Positions 8,925-19,173 of a DNA stretch of 64,000 nt are shown piece after piece. The DNA comes from Mesostigma viride. Lineage: Eukaryota; Streptophyta; Mesostigmatophyceae; Mesostigmatales; Mesostigmataceae. Every line of letters starts with the position of its first letter. Within the stretch, counting starts at the first letter, position 1. The notes under the pieces are model-generated. The model was not told where the DNA came from and made no database searches. It was given only the letters and a program-made list of their open reading frames with translations. Where the stretch lies: positions 9,703,468-9,767,467 of the forward strand of contig RPFO01000041.1 of NCBI GenBank assembly GCA_009746045.1. The letters are read 5' to 3'. A program made the position numbers and the translations under genes.

Positions 8925-11900
8925 ATGGCTACCGCAGTAGCTCTCTCGACGCCTTTTATTCCTAGCCAAACCGTCCGCTTTCGGTCCTCCCCTCTCAGCG
9001 TGGCCGGGTTGAAAAGGGAATCCGGTTTGTCGGTGAGTTTGTCGTTCGGGAAGGCAAATGCATGGGATATTAATTACAGCGCATTCCCGAGGGTCCTCTC
9101 GACCTGTATTTAGCCTAAACAGCAGTTCATTTGTGGATGGTCTGCGCTGCAGGTTTCTAAACGCCGAGTGACCACCAGGCAACGCGCATGGAGGGTCGCC
9201 ATGACCGCCAAGTCAACTGTTGAATTCTCGAAGTACCAAGGCATCGGGAATGACTTTATCCTTGTGGATAACAGGAATTCGGATAAACCAATTGTGACTC
9301 CTGAGCAGGCGGTGAAAATGTGTAACAGGAACTATGGCGTCGGTGCTGATGGGGTGAGTTTCCAAATGCACCCCGCCTAAGCTACCTTGCAACTTCCCCA
9401 ACTGGGCAAACCCCTCCATGTCCTGTCAGTGCATCATTCACCTCAGGGCTTGCTTAGGTGCATTAGAGGGTTGTCGGGAGGACTTAAATCTATCATTCTA
9501 GCTAAATAGCCTAGCTCCAACCCCCTATGCCTTCCTCTACGAAATGTTCGTCACTTACTTTCCCCTTTTCCCCTGTCGTTCACCCCCACCCCCCGCCTCC
9601 CCCATCCCTTCCTCTTCCCACCCCCCTCTTCCCCCCTGAAGAAAGTGTTGCTAGCTTTTGATGTTGCACCATATTTTAATGAGTTGCAGATCAATACCAT
9701 AGCGATTGCGAGATTTCCATTTCCGGAGTATTTGTAGTACGTGACTGCCACTGGCAGTCCAGTGACTGGATAACTTGTCCTGGATGGATAAATTCGCTCT
9801 ATACTGTCCCTTACATATCCCCTCGCATTTCCCATACTTTCTGGTCACATTCCCCTCGGCTTGTCGGGCAGGTCATCTTTGCGATGAAGGCAACCAATGG
9901 CGCTGACTACCGCATGCGCATCTTTAACTCTGACGGCAGCGAGCCAGAGGCGAGTCGGTTTTTTTACGTACCTGATTTATTGTTAGTAGTTAGGCTTTAG
10001 TTTCATTTTAGTTGCTACCGAGCGCTTGTCTGCACCATGCGAGCCGCGTTCGTCAACGTGCTTGCTTGCAAAACATGTATGCGTCACCAACATGGGCGTG
10101 CCTGCTTGCAAACCACGCATGTGCCACCAACATTGGTGTGCCTGCAAGCCACTCATGTGGGCGTGCCTGCTTGCAAACCACGCATGTGCCACCAACATTG
10201 GTGTGCCTGCAAGCCACTCATGTTCTACCAATGGCGTTGTCTGTGTTGGGCTTTTCCCGAAGCTCATGTGCTTTCATGGCTGTGACAAGGGGCCCCATGA
10301 CTTCATTTATTGATCACTGCAGGCATATGGCAAACTCTTTGCCATATGCCTGCAACAGTAGTGATGTCGCTCGCTACCATGCATGCGACTTGCACGGGAT
10401 CGCGCGCCCACGGGATTGCAATATCCTCTTGTTTCTGCCCCTAACACCCGCTCTTCCTGCCCGCAACATCCGGCTGTTCCTGCCCCCAACCCCTAACCGC
10501 TCCTGCCCCTACACCCAACTGTACCTGCCCCCAACCCCTAACCGCTTCTGCCCCTACACCCAACTGTACCTGCCCCCAACCCCTAACCGCTCCTGCCCCT
10601 ACACCCAACTGTACCTGCCCCCAACCCCTAACCGCTCCTGCCCCTACACCCAACTGTACCTGCCCCCAACCCCTAACCGCTCCTGCCCCTACACCCAACT
10701 GTACCTGCCCCCAACCCCTAACCGCTCCTGCCCCTACACCCAACTGTACCTGCCCCCAACCCCTAACCGCTCCTGCCCCTACACCCAACTGTACCTGCCC
10801 CCAATCCCTAAGCATTCCTGCCCCTACACCCACCATTCCTGCCCCTGTCACCCAACTGATTCCCCGTTCCCAATGCCTAACCAACAGATGCCAGACCCTA
10901 CTGTTCCTGCCGCTATCGTTAACTGCTTCCCCCCCCCATCGCCGGACAAACAGATGTGCGGCAACGGCATCCGATGCATGGCCCGCTTTGTGGCGGAGCT
11001 CGAGGGCAGGAGCGCCGGCTCGCGCAAAACGTGGGTCCAAATACATAGTACTGATACACAATAATTACGTAGTACCGATACACTATAAATACATAGTATG
11101 GATATATTGCAAATACTCAGTACCGACACACATGCCTGGGTAGGAACTGTAGGGGCGTCATGGGTACAAAAATCGGTGGGGCGCGTGAAGGCAACACGTG
11201 CCAGGAAGAGCAATGTGCAGCACAGCAGGGATTGTCAGGCGTAGGAAACAGAGGGGCATAGTGTGAAACACAGGGTTTTTGTTTGCCGTTTGGCTTACTG
11301 ACCTCATTCGGGTTCACCAGACAGCACAGGATCTCTATTGGGTGTACTGCACTAACCTGCATTCCGACATATATCTTGCCATGGTAAGAAAATTTATTGC
11401 GGTAATAATATCTCGGCTAATTTTTTCTTGATCAATTATCATCATTGTTGATATCTAATCTCCTTCCGTCCAGATCAAATACGTCTATCCTGGTTGTCTC
11501 TTTGATCCTAACCGATCGTCCCACTCCTAGCTGTCTGTTTTCTACTCGTTACGGACCATAGCTCAAGCTTAATTAGTTTCTTTCCTAGCGACTGACCCCT
11601 CTTACTCTATTCTATATTCTCTTTTATCTTTTTATCTGTGTCTTCCCGCTGCGGCGCTGCCTGCCTTCTTTCTCGTTCTGCCCTTTTATTTCCCCTACCT
11701 ATTGTCGTCCCCTATCTATTTTTATCTTCCTTGGGATCCTCGCCATCGTGGGCCCGTCATCCCTTCCCACCCCCTGCCAGCTACACCATCGACACCCTGG
11801 CTGGCACGATCGTCCCTGAGCTCCTCGAGACAGGTGTCGTGCGCGTGGACATGGGCGAGCCCATCCTCAAGGGCGAGCTCGTGCCCACCAAGCTGCCCCC

Positions 11901-14476
11901 CACGCGGCCCGACCTGGCAGGGGGGGCCGTCGTAGCATCCCCCCTCTCGGTCGATGGCAAGACGTGGTCGGTGACGTGCGTGAGCATGGGCAACCCACAC
12001 TGTGTCGTGTTCGTGGAGCCAGGGACCCTGGACAAGCTGGACCTCGCGCGTGTGGGGCCCATGTTTGAGAAGCACGCGGTGTTCCCCGCCAAGACCAACA
12101 CGGGTGGGTGGCGCCGGGGGGGGTGGAATGCTGGTACAGGGAGTACCTTTAATGCGTTATCCGCGGCGAGGGTGGATAGCGTGACGCGTTGTTGTAGAAA
12201 GAAAACTGTTTTAGGCTTTCGACCTAGTTTTTCAGTTTTCTTTGTTGCTGCCTTCCAGTCTTCCATCGTACGCTCTGAAAATATAATCAGTTGTTTGCTC
12301 GTGCCGGATATAGAGTCCAGGGGCCATTTTTTAATCTAGTGTCCCAAGCAGGGTGCGCGAACTTGAAATTCTTTGTGTCTAGAACCAGACACGAATGTAC
12401 GGGTAATCGCTCCCTCCCTCCCTCCCTCCCTCCCTCCCTCCCTCCCTCCCTCCCTCCCCCCTTGGCCCACCGCAGAGTTCGTTGAGGTGATATCCCGCAC
12501 CCACCTGCGCATGAAGGTGTGGGAGCGCGGCGCGGGCGCCACGTTGGCCTGCGGCACCGGCACATGTGCCCTCGTGGTGGCCGCGGTGCTCGAGGGCCGC
12601 GCTGACCGGGTATGTGGAAGGGGGGTCGCGGTAGTGCTGGAAGGGTGCCGGTAGGGCATGTGGCCTGTGTTTGCGACAATATGGTCTGCTAGTCATGGTG
12701 GCGTCGGTGCGTAAGGGCCGCGCTGACCGGGTACGTGGTGGTGACTTTAGGGTGTGCCAGTTTTGCGGTGGCGTCGGTGCTTGCTTGAGAGCAACGCTGA
12801 CTGGGTGAGCGTGGTGGGCCTGGAAGAGGGCCGGTAGGGCCTGTGGCCTGTGTCAGCAACCGCAAGTTTGGGTGGTGGGTGGCTGCGGTGCTGGAGGGGC
12901 GCACCGACCGGGTCAAATGGGGTGGTGCTGGAAGGGAGGTTCCATGTGGCCTGTGTTGGCGACTGCAAGTTTTACTGTGTTGGCGACAGTATGGTTAGCT
13001 AGTCGTTGTGGTGATTGTCTTCTAGTATTAGTCTCGGGGATAGGTAGTCTAAGGGGATATCTAGGGAGATAGTTTTCTAGGGGATAGTCTCCTAGATCTA
13101 CTTGTATGTCTTGGGGGATTGGTAGTAGAAGGGGATGACTAGGGAGATAGTTTTCTAGGGGATAGTCTTGTAGATCTACTCGTATGTCTCGGAAGATATG
13201 TAGTCTAAGGGGATATCTAGGGAGATAGTTTTCTAGGGGATAGTCTTCTAGATCTACTTGTATCAGTGTGCCTGGTGAAAGGGCGCTGCTGGAGGTCGGG
13301 ACATGGCGAATTGGGCCGTGTTTTGGGTTATGTGGCTGCGTGCGACTAAATGGTTTTGTGGGCAACGACAGCGCTTATTTGAATGGGTAGGCCAGGTGAG
13401 GGACGGAGGGAAAATGGGGATGGGGATGGGGATGGGGATGGGGATGGGGGATGGGGAGGGGGAGGGGAGGGGGAGGGGGAGGGGGAGGGGAGGGGAGGGG
13501 GAGGGGAGGGGAGGGGGAGGGGGAGGGGAGGGGAGGGGAGGGGAGGGGAGGGGGAGGGGAGGGGGAGGGGAGGGGGAGGGGGAGGGGGAGGGGAGGGGGA
13601 GGGGAGGGGAGGGGGAGGGGGAGGGGGAGGGTAGATGAACTTACCAAGGCATATGGCACGGTGCTCCGCGCTGGGCAAAATGGTATCTGCTCTCACGCAC
13701 CTGCCTGCTCCCTATCAATTGTGTCTGCTCCCTATCCATTGTGACGACCGGTAGCTGGCATGCCATATGCATTACCTGACCACAAGTATGCGTGCTTAAC
13801 AAGGTATCCATAACGATCGTGTCTTTGCTTGACCAGCTCTATTAGCTTATGTGTGGGGTTGCTTGTGTCGTCATATTGAGTGAGACTAGTTTTATGCTAA
13901 ACAAGACAACCCACGTCTGCATGAGGTACCGCTCTGGCCACATGGTGTGGCTCACCATGCAACTACATGCAAGTGAGAGTATTTCGTGACCCTGCCTGGT
14001 CTGCGGTACATGCCTAGCATCTTCAGTGAGTGCGGTGGGCTCCCACCGTGGCCCAGCACCGTGACTGTTAATTAGCATGAACCCAATTGCCCTTCTGCTC
14101 TTTTTTTCTCTGCTCACTTTGCAAGAAGATTATGGGCACTTGGGTTAAGTGCTTGAATACTACCCAAATTAGATCACGTTGGCACATGGGCACCAAGATG
14201 CTCCGCGTTCATGCTGTTCATTATCTGCCGTACTGATAGTGGTTGGCTTGAAACTCTCCTGTGTGCACCCTCTCTCTCCCCATCGCCTGCCCTTGCCTTC
14301 TTCCTGGCTCTGTCTGGCCTGTGCAATGTGCATGTTACGCTGTCTGCTGCTGTCAGAAATGCCGCGTGGATTTGCCTGGTGGCCCGCTGGACATTGAATG
14401 GGACAAGGCAAGCAACCACGTATTTATGACGGGAGCCGCTGATTTTGTGTTCCGGGGAAGTGCGATTGTCGAGTAA
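8925..14476 (+). CDS. dapF: Diaminopimelate epimerase, plastid-type, seven exons
   Basis: Interconverts LL- and meso-diaminopimelate, the penultimate step of lysine synthesis, which runs in the plastid of green plants. Exons: 8925-9032, 9153-9353, 9872-9949, 10954-11030, 11781-12103, 12476-12609, 14357-14476; phases are consistent and give 346 codons plus TAA. Residues 1 to about 55 are Ser/Arg/Thr-rich without acids until the mature domain, like a chloroplast transit peptide. The core has [42 protein letters not shown] (first catalytic Cys, 131), [18 protein letters not shown] (second catalytic Cys, 288) and [11 protein letters not shown]. The start has context GCAGCCATGG. Introns are GT-AG except intron 3, which begins GC (9950-9951). 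Exon joins are inferred from family alignment, not transcripts. No frameshift or missing catalytic residue. Confidence 0.95.
10094..10223 (+). repeat. 65-bp tandem duplication in dapF intron 3
   Basis: Two adjacent copies (10094-10158 and 10159-10223) of a 65-bp unit beginning GGGCGTGCCTGCTTGCAAAC. A degenerate partial copy lies upstream (about 10060). Confidence 0.9.
10474..10845 (+). repeat. 45-bp minisatellite in dapF intron 3
   Basis: About seven copies of a 45-bp pyrimidine-rich unit containing CCCCCAACCCCTAACCGCTC, degenerating at both ends. The unit is a multiple of three, so both strands show long false frames ([15 protein letters not shown] on plus). It ends about 110 bp before the intron acceptor. 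Confidence 0.95.
11031..11780 (+). other. dapF: dapF intron 4
   Basis: GT-AG intron of 750 bp between phase-2 junctions. Near its start there are imperfect repeats of AGTACCGATACAC-like units (11044-11128). The acceptor is preceded by a long pyrimidine-rich tract. No nested gene is seen. Confidence 0.8.
12409..12458 (+). repeat. (CCCT)n microsatellite in dapF intron 5
   Basis: About twelve CCCT units directly upstream of the exon 6 acceptor (12475). It may double as the polypyrimidine tract. Confidence 0.92.
12610..13020 (+). repeat. Degenerate tandem repeats at the start of dapF intron 6
   Basis: Imperfect copies of a segment resembling the end of exon 6, with GGGCCGCGCTGACCGGGTA recurring at about 12592 and 12716 and variants near 12790 and 12900. 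They look like duplicates of the exon 6/intron 6 junction. The donor-like GACCGGGTA in each copy could compete with the true donor. Confidence 0.65.
13063..13262 (+). repeat. 77-bp tandem repeat, three copies, dapF intron 6
   Basis: AGGGAGATAGTTTTCTAGGG recurs at about 13065, 13142 and 13219, a 77-bp period, with few differences between copies. Confidence 0.9.
13410..13632 (+). repeat. Purine-strand tract (GGGGAT)n then (GGGGAG)n in dapF intron 6
   Basis: About 220 bp with essentially only G and A on the plus strand after an initial GGGGAT array. Long runs of this kind can form triplex or quadruplex structures. All frames are open on both strands and are spurious. Confidence 0.95.
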
Positions 14477-14558
14477 ATCTTCTATCGATATTGACTTAGG
14501 CATGCTACAATTGACGACCAACACACTTAGGCGATTGGCTAGCAGTCAAGGATGTGGG

Positions 14559-14563
14559 TGTAA
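14559..14563 (+). terminator. TGTAA poly(A)-type signal after dapF
   Basis: TGTAA lies 83 nt after the dapF stop codon. TGTAA is the usual polyadenylation signal of many green algae; a five-base match alone is weak evidence. Confidence 0.35.
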
Positions 14564-15251
14564 TGTATAACTCCACACTGACAAGGACCTAGCTGTGCAA
14601 TTACGATCATATGAGTGAGGGAGCTTATCAAACAAGAAGCATGAAATATTTGCTTCTGCGCATGCAAGCTGTACAATGCTTGGATGTTTTTTGGGGGGGG
14701 CTCTCAGTCAATGCAATGAGAAACGTTTTTGCTAGGAATATTGTTCTCTTTCACTTATACAGCCTGCTAGCTGCCTCAAGTTTGCTTTCACACTTATGAA
14801 AACATTGCAGTGAACCCGTGTTTTTTTACAACGCGATGTATCGCGTTGTAGGGTTAGAGCGCGATGTATCGCGTTGTAATCTGACACGTGGCAGACACAG
14901 TAGATACGAGATTTTCGGTCTGAAACTCGGTGGACGGCCTCCTTACATCCCGTAGGACTCAAGAAAAAATCCTGGTATTTTTTGGATTTTTTTTGTGACA
15001 GCTGCAAACAAATATGTACCACTGAAATCAGGCATTTTCGCGGGACGAAGGTGAAGACGACGGCGATGGCGGCAGGTAGATCTCGCCAGTTTTCGCGCGA
15101 ATTTCAGTGGCTGTTGGGTGGCACGACCATGATGATGTGTTCAAAGGTTGATAATTAGGTTTCTACGAGTTTGTTGAGGTACTGGGGCAAAGGAAACGTA
15201 GTTTTTTCCAGTTTCTCACCCAACTTTCATGCGGAAACCCTGGAAACTGGC
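14564..15251. other. Region downstream of dapF, no gene recognised
   Basis: Short frames without recognisable domains. It contains the two palindromes listed separately. Confidence 0.5.
14828..14878. repeat. Twin palindromes around CGCGATGTATCGCG
   Basis: 14828-14849 is a perfect inverted repeat with 10-bp arms (ACAACGCGAT, ATCGCGTTGT) and a 2-base loop. A near copy follows 31 bp downstream (about 14859-14878), separated by AGGGTTAGA. Confidence 0.85.
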
Positions 15252-15563
15252 ATACATATTATTAGCCGGCTGGACCTGGAGGGCCAGCGGGCCCCATGGT
15301 CGGCGCGGACCTGGACGTCATATTGGCGTCAGCGCTTGTCGGTGGCGCTGACTCGGGCCATGGCTGACATCATGCTCCGCCGTACGCGGGCTGATTTTGC
15401 GGTGCAGCAGGGCTATTAGGTTCCTCCCGTTAGGAGTTTCCATTGGTCTTATCGTAGTATAGAGCTTTGACATGGCTCTGTATATAGGTTTATAGCTGGG
15501 CGTTTGCTTTGGTTTGAGTGATTTCACTCTGCTGTAAGTAATTATATTTTTAATACATATTAT
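15252..15563 (+). mobile_element. 5'-truncated non-LTR retrotransposon (LINE) 3' end
   Basis: Inserted segment 15263-15552 is flanked by an 11-bp duplication ATACATATTAT (15252-15262 and 15553-15563). It encodes the last part of a LINE ORF2-like protein (LDLEGQRAPWSARTWTSYW, then RQRLSVALTRAMAD, stop at about 15417) and ends in a conserved tail GTAATTATATTTTTAAT. The same 3' end recurs at 35063-35194 and 35206-35578. Severe 5' truncation and a short target duplication are typical of target-primed reverse transcription. Confidence 0.82.
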
Positions 15564-15635
15564 ACATTATGGCAAGACTCGGGTCTGCTGCGGCACCATG
15601 CTTGGTATTTCCATGGTGTTTCGACTTCTTGGCAC

Positions 15636-15758
15636 ATGTTTATTCATTCCGAACGCCCGGCCGGACTCTCGGCTAAACCGAGATTTGTGCAGACTTTTAT
15701 TGGGTACATAGCTCCGGGCATGATGGTGCCTGCAAATAGCGTAAGGCGTGACCGTGGC
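15636..15758 (+). other. Possible host exon split by the ORF1-only retroposon (left part)
   Basis: A frame reading FIGYIAPGMMVPANSVRRDR runs into the left copy of the 39-bp target duplication. After the insertion the same frame resumes from the right copy (16795 onward, YCYGICCTSLEMASATGSIV) and meets a good donor GCGTAAGT near 16862. This looks like one exon interrupted by the insertion. Protein not recognised, and no acceptor or other exons were identified. Confidence 0.3.
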
Positions 15759-16755
15759 CAGCAGATGCCCAGCCAGCATCTGCTGGCCCGGCCAGTGATG
15801 CTCCCTCCACCTGGGCGGACTTGCTTAAGCATCACACCACCTCCACCACCTCCACCATCGCGGCACAGCTCAAGCAACAAGCACTCGACCTTCGCGAGGA
15901 GGCCGACATCACCCAGCGCAGCCACAATGTCATCGTCAAGCACTTCGACCAGCCGGTAGGTGAGACCTTGACGAGCCTTCTCACGGCATTCTTGCCCCCA
16001 TGCAACTCACTGGTGAGCTGCGGATGTCGCCTGTCCGCCTCCCCCGCGCGCGGGGTAAGGCTGGCCCGGCACCCGTGCTCCTCACCTTCAAGTACATGGC
16101 GGACAAGCTGTCGTTCCTTAAATGCCGCAAGAAGCTCTCGGGGTCTCGCTTCACGCTGGACGACGACTTGACCCTGGCCCAGCAACAGCGGCGACGCGAG
16201 CTATGGCCGACCTACCTTCAGCTCCGGCAGAGCGCAGGGGGGAAGCCGGTATACTGGAGGGGGGCGGTCATCCACGTTGGCCACAAGCCATGGCAGGCCC
16301 CTCCTGCCACCTCAGACTAGGGAATATATACCAGTAGTGTAGATTAGTCAGGCTTAGCCTAGCATGTGGCCCACGCGCATGTGCGCCCATAATGGCCCCC
16401 ATGGATGATGCCTTCAACATTTAGCCACGCCATGCCTATAATGGGACCTCCCATGGATGTTGCATTAAGAATTTAGCCATGCTATGCCTATGCAGAGAGA
16501 CGCTCTCTGTTGAGAAGCCATGCCCTAGCTCGTGTATAGCCATGATGATCTGCCTCCCCCATGCCGAGATCCCCTTAGTTGGGTTGCCCGAGACAGCATG
16601 GTGGTGCCGGTGCCCTTGAGGCACCTAGAGCAAGTGTTGCTTACATTCCACTCTTGCAGGAAGTAGCCCAGAATGTATTAAAAGCCATATGCCCCTTCTC
16701 CGGGATATGTGCTACATGTACTCCCAACGGAGTTATGTTACTAATAAATTAATTA
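15759..16755 (+). mobile_element. ORF1-only (half-LINE) retroposon with a 39-bp target duplication
   Basis: A 997-bp insertion flanked by identical 39-bp direct repeats (15720-15758 and 16756-16794, starting ATGATGGTGCCTGCAAATAG). It contains an L1-type ORF1 C-terminus and a short 3' UTR ending in the A/T-rich ACTAATAAATTAATTA. No endonuclease or RT is present. The long duplication and A-rich tail indicate LINE-mediated retroposition of an ORF1-only RNA. Confidence 0.78.
15795..16320 (+). pseudogene. L1-type ORF1 protein fragment
   Basis: The frame from about 15795 (AQLKQQALDLREEADITQRS, VIVKHFDQP) switches near 16000 to a second frame (MADKLSFLKCRKKLSGSRF, DDDLTLAQQQRRRELWPTYL) and ends at TAG 16318-16320. 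The pattern KLxFLKxRKxLxG followed by DxxLTxxQQxRRxxL matches the C-terminal domain of L1-like ORF1 nucleic-acid-binding proteins. The frameshift makes it a pseudogene. Confidence 0.7.
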
Positions 16756-16794
16756 ATGATGGTGCCTGCAAATAGCGTAAGGCGTGACCGTGGC

Positions 16795-17252
16795 TATTGC
16801 TACGGTATATGCTGTACTTCCCTGGAAATGGCCTCTGCCACCGGCTCAATAGTGCTTGCAGGCGTAAGTATATCGTGTTTCTACCTAGTTTCTGCCAGTT
16901 TTCCACTTATGTCTACCGACCTCTGCCCAGCCTCTCTAAGACCGCCATCCTACTTGACGTTGCTTACATGTAAGCCATAGCAGGTTGCAGTTGTGCAGTA
17001 TTTAGGTGCTGTATGCGTCGTCAATGGGTTTTTTACGGAACCCAAGGAAAATGCGGTGACGGAACGCAATATACGAGAATGCTCATAACTTTTGACTCTG
17101 GCCATGAAATGTCATCGCCGAGTTGGTTGCATTAGTTAGAGTCCTCTTTTGAAGACGAACACGCTGATATAATTTTCTGCAGCTATCGCTCAATATTTCC
17201 GAAGATACCGGCACCGCCCTGCCCAGCAAATATCGCTGTTTTTCAGCTCGAT
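16795..17252. other. Spacer before the second LINE, possible exon tail
   Basis: The first 70 bp may be the right half of the split exon described at 15636. The rest has no supported feature. Confidence 0.35.
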
Positions 17253-18540
17253 ATGGCGGAATACGACTCATCCCAACAATCACAAGCGTCCGCGGCCCTT
17301 GCACCAACTCGCTGATGAAGCCATGGCGTCATTGGAAACCCCCTTGCACGCTATGCCGGACGCCACTGTCAGCATCCAGCCGCTCCACTCCACCGCTCCG
17401 CCGAACAGCGATCCTGCCATGGATACCCGCGAGGAGGCCTTTTCTGCCGAGGAAGCTGCCGCGTTTTTACCTGGCAAATGGCCAGGCCTTAACGCCATCA
17501 TGCGCCTGTCCCGAGCTGCCGCCCCCACCATCCTGCACCTGGCTGCCGAGAAAAAATGCGAGATCCGGGAATGCAACCAACAGGTTACCCACCTGTCGGA
17601 CTTTCTCCACGCCGACAACCCCGACGACACCGACCTCTGCCTCGCAGTCTGGTGGACGTGCTCCCGTCTTTCCGACAGCGCCCTTGAGCGCTTTGTCATG
17701 GCCTCTCTGGACCTAGAAGCCGACCCCACTGCTGCTGCCGCCATCGACATCACCGCCAAGCAAGTCGCCAATACCTGCTTCGATCACCTCCCCTACCTCC
17801 TCAACGCTGCCCTCAACCCTGTCCACAACCACCTCGCCACCCACCACGCCCATTCCTCACACGCCGACACCTCCATACACTCCGCCATCACCCACATTGC
17901 AGCAGGACTGCAGCAGCAGCAGCAGCTCCTCCACCAGCTCCAGCAACAACTCAGTGCCGCCTCCATAACCCCTGCCAAGACCACCTATGCCGCCACGCTT
18001 CAGGACGTCCCTACGGAGCTCATCAACGAAATCAAAACAGCCGTCAAGGCGAGCACACGGGTTGCTATGCACGAACCCATTCGCTCATGCAGTATTGTGG
18101 TACATGGCGTCCCCTCGAACGTCAACGATGCACGCCTGGGCACCTACCTCCGGGGCGACCCCTTCGATCCTGGGGAAGCTCGGCGTGGCCCAAAGCGTCG
18201 TCATTAAAACGGCACGCCGGCTCGGCGGCCCCACCGCCCCCGTCTTGGTGGAATTCCACCGCAAGGAGGACAAACTGCAGGTGCAGAAGGCCCGCCGGAA
18301 CCTCCAAGATATATACCCAACTGAGCATGGACGATTACTATACCCCGGAGCAGCTTGAGGCCCGGGCTGCCTCCCTGAACCGGCCGGAGGTCCACCAGGC
18401 TCGGGCAGCCAAGCAGGCCAACCCGCAACTACGGTGCAGCATCTATGCCCGCCTCTTCATTAATGGCGTCTTCATCGTCCGCATTAACGGCCAGGACCTT
18501 CCTCCAATGACGGCGACCCCCATGGATACCGCCGCGTGCC
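17253..18540 (+). pseudogene. LINE ORF1 (RNA-binding protein), frameshifted
   Basis: Begins at MAEYDSSQQSQ (17253), shifts to the frame of LADEAMASLETP at about 17310 and runs to about 18165 with a poly-Gln coiled-coil-like stretch (QQQQQLLHQLQQQLS). It then shifts twice more through VVIKTARRLGGPTAPVLVEF and IYARLFINGVFIVRINGQDL. The segment SCSIVVHGVP followed by VLVEFHRKEDK resembles an RRM-type fold of LINE ORF1 proteins, which bind element RNA. It precedes an endonuclease ORF on the same strand, as in two-ORF LINEs. Several frameshifts mark it as decayed. Confidence 0.62.
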
Positions 18541-19173
18541 AGCGCCCCAGCCCCCTGCTCGGCCCCCGCCGTCACCGCCATCACCACCGGCATCGACGGT
18601 CACCTGCTCCCCAGCACGTACGTGTGGGGATCCGCTGGGGCAACTTCAGCTCAGTTATGGCTGCCAGGCTTGGCCGCCCCCCTAATAAATTCGTTCGCTT
18701 TGCACCTAAGCTGGAGCCCGCACTGCGAACCCTTCTCTCCTATCAATGACGATGCTCCGGCGGCCCCGCGGCTCCGCGGCTCTAGCAGTGGGATCTGCCT
18801 AACTCCTCTTCCCGCCCCTTTGCCTTGGCAGCCCTCGGGCTGTCGGAGAGAGAGCAGCGGGTCGGCAGTGAGCTAGGTTCGCCCCGCCTCGCGCGGCCGC
18901 CTCCGAAACCTCCGGCTCAGACTGCATGCATTTCTTATGCGTGCAGACGCAGACTCATTCTACCTGGCCACCCGAGCCAACCGTCGGCGTCCGGCCTCGA
19001 CGCATTGGCAGGAAGACTTGAAATGGTGATTGAAAGCATAAGTCCTCAACCCGCCCCCCCTACCCCACCACCTCCACCCCCACCCCCATCACCACCCTGC
19101 TCCATCTCCGCCCCCACCCCCATCACCACCCTGCTCCATCTCCGCCCCCACCCCCGCCTGCACCCCGCTTTTC

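Noticed and set aside
10012-11064. 350-codon frame with [15 protein letters not shown] repeats, and its minus-strand partner
   Set aside because: It lies across dapF intron 3 and exon 4 in the wrong frame, and the repeat period of 45 bp explains the open frames.
13303-13744. Gly/Arg/Glu-rich and Pro-rich frames
   Set aside because: Shadow of the purine-rich tract in dapF intron 6.
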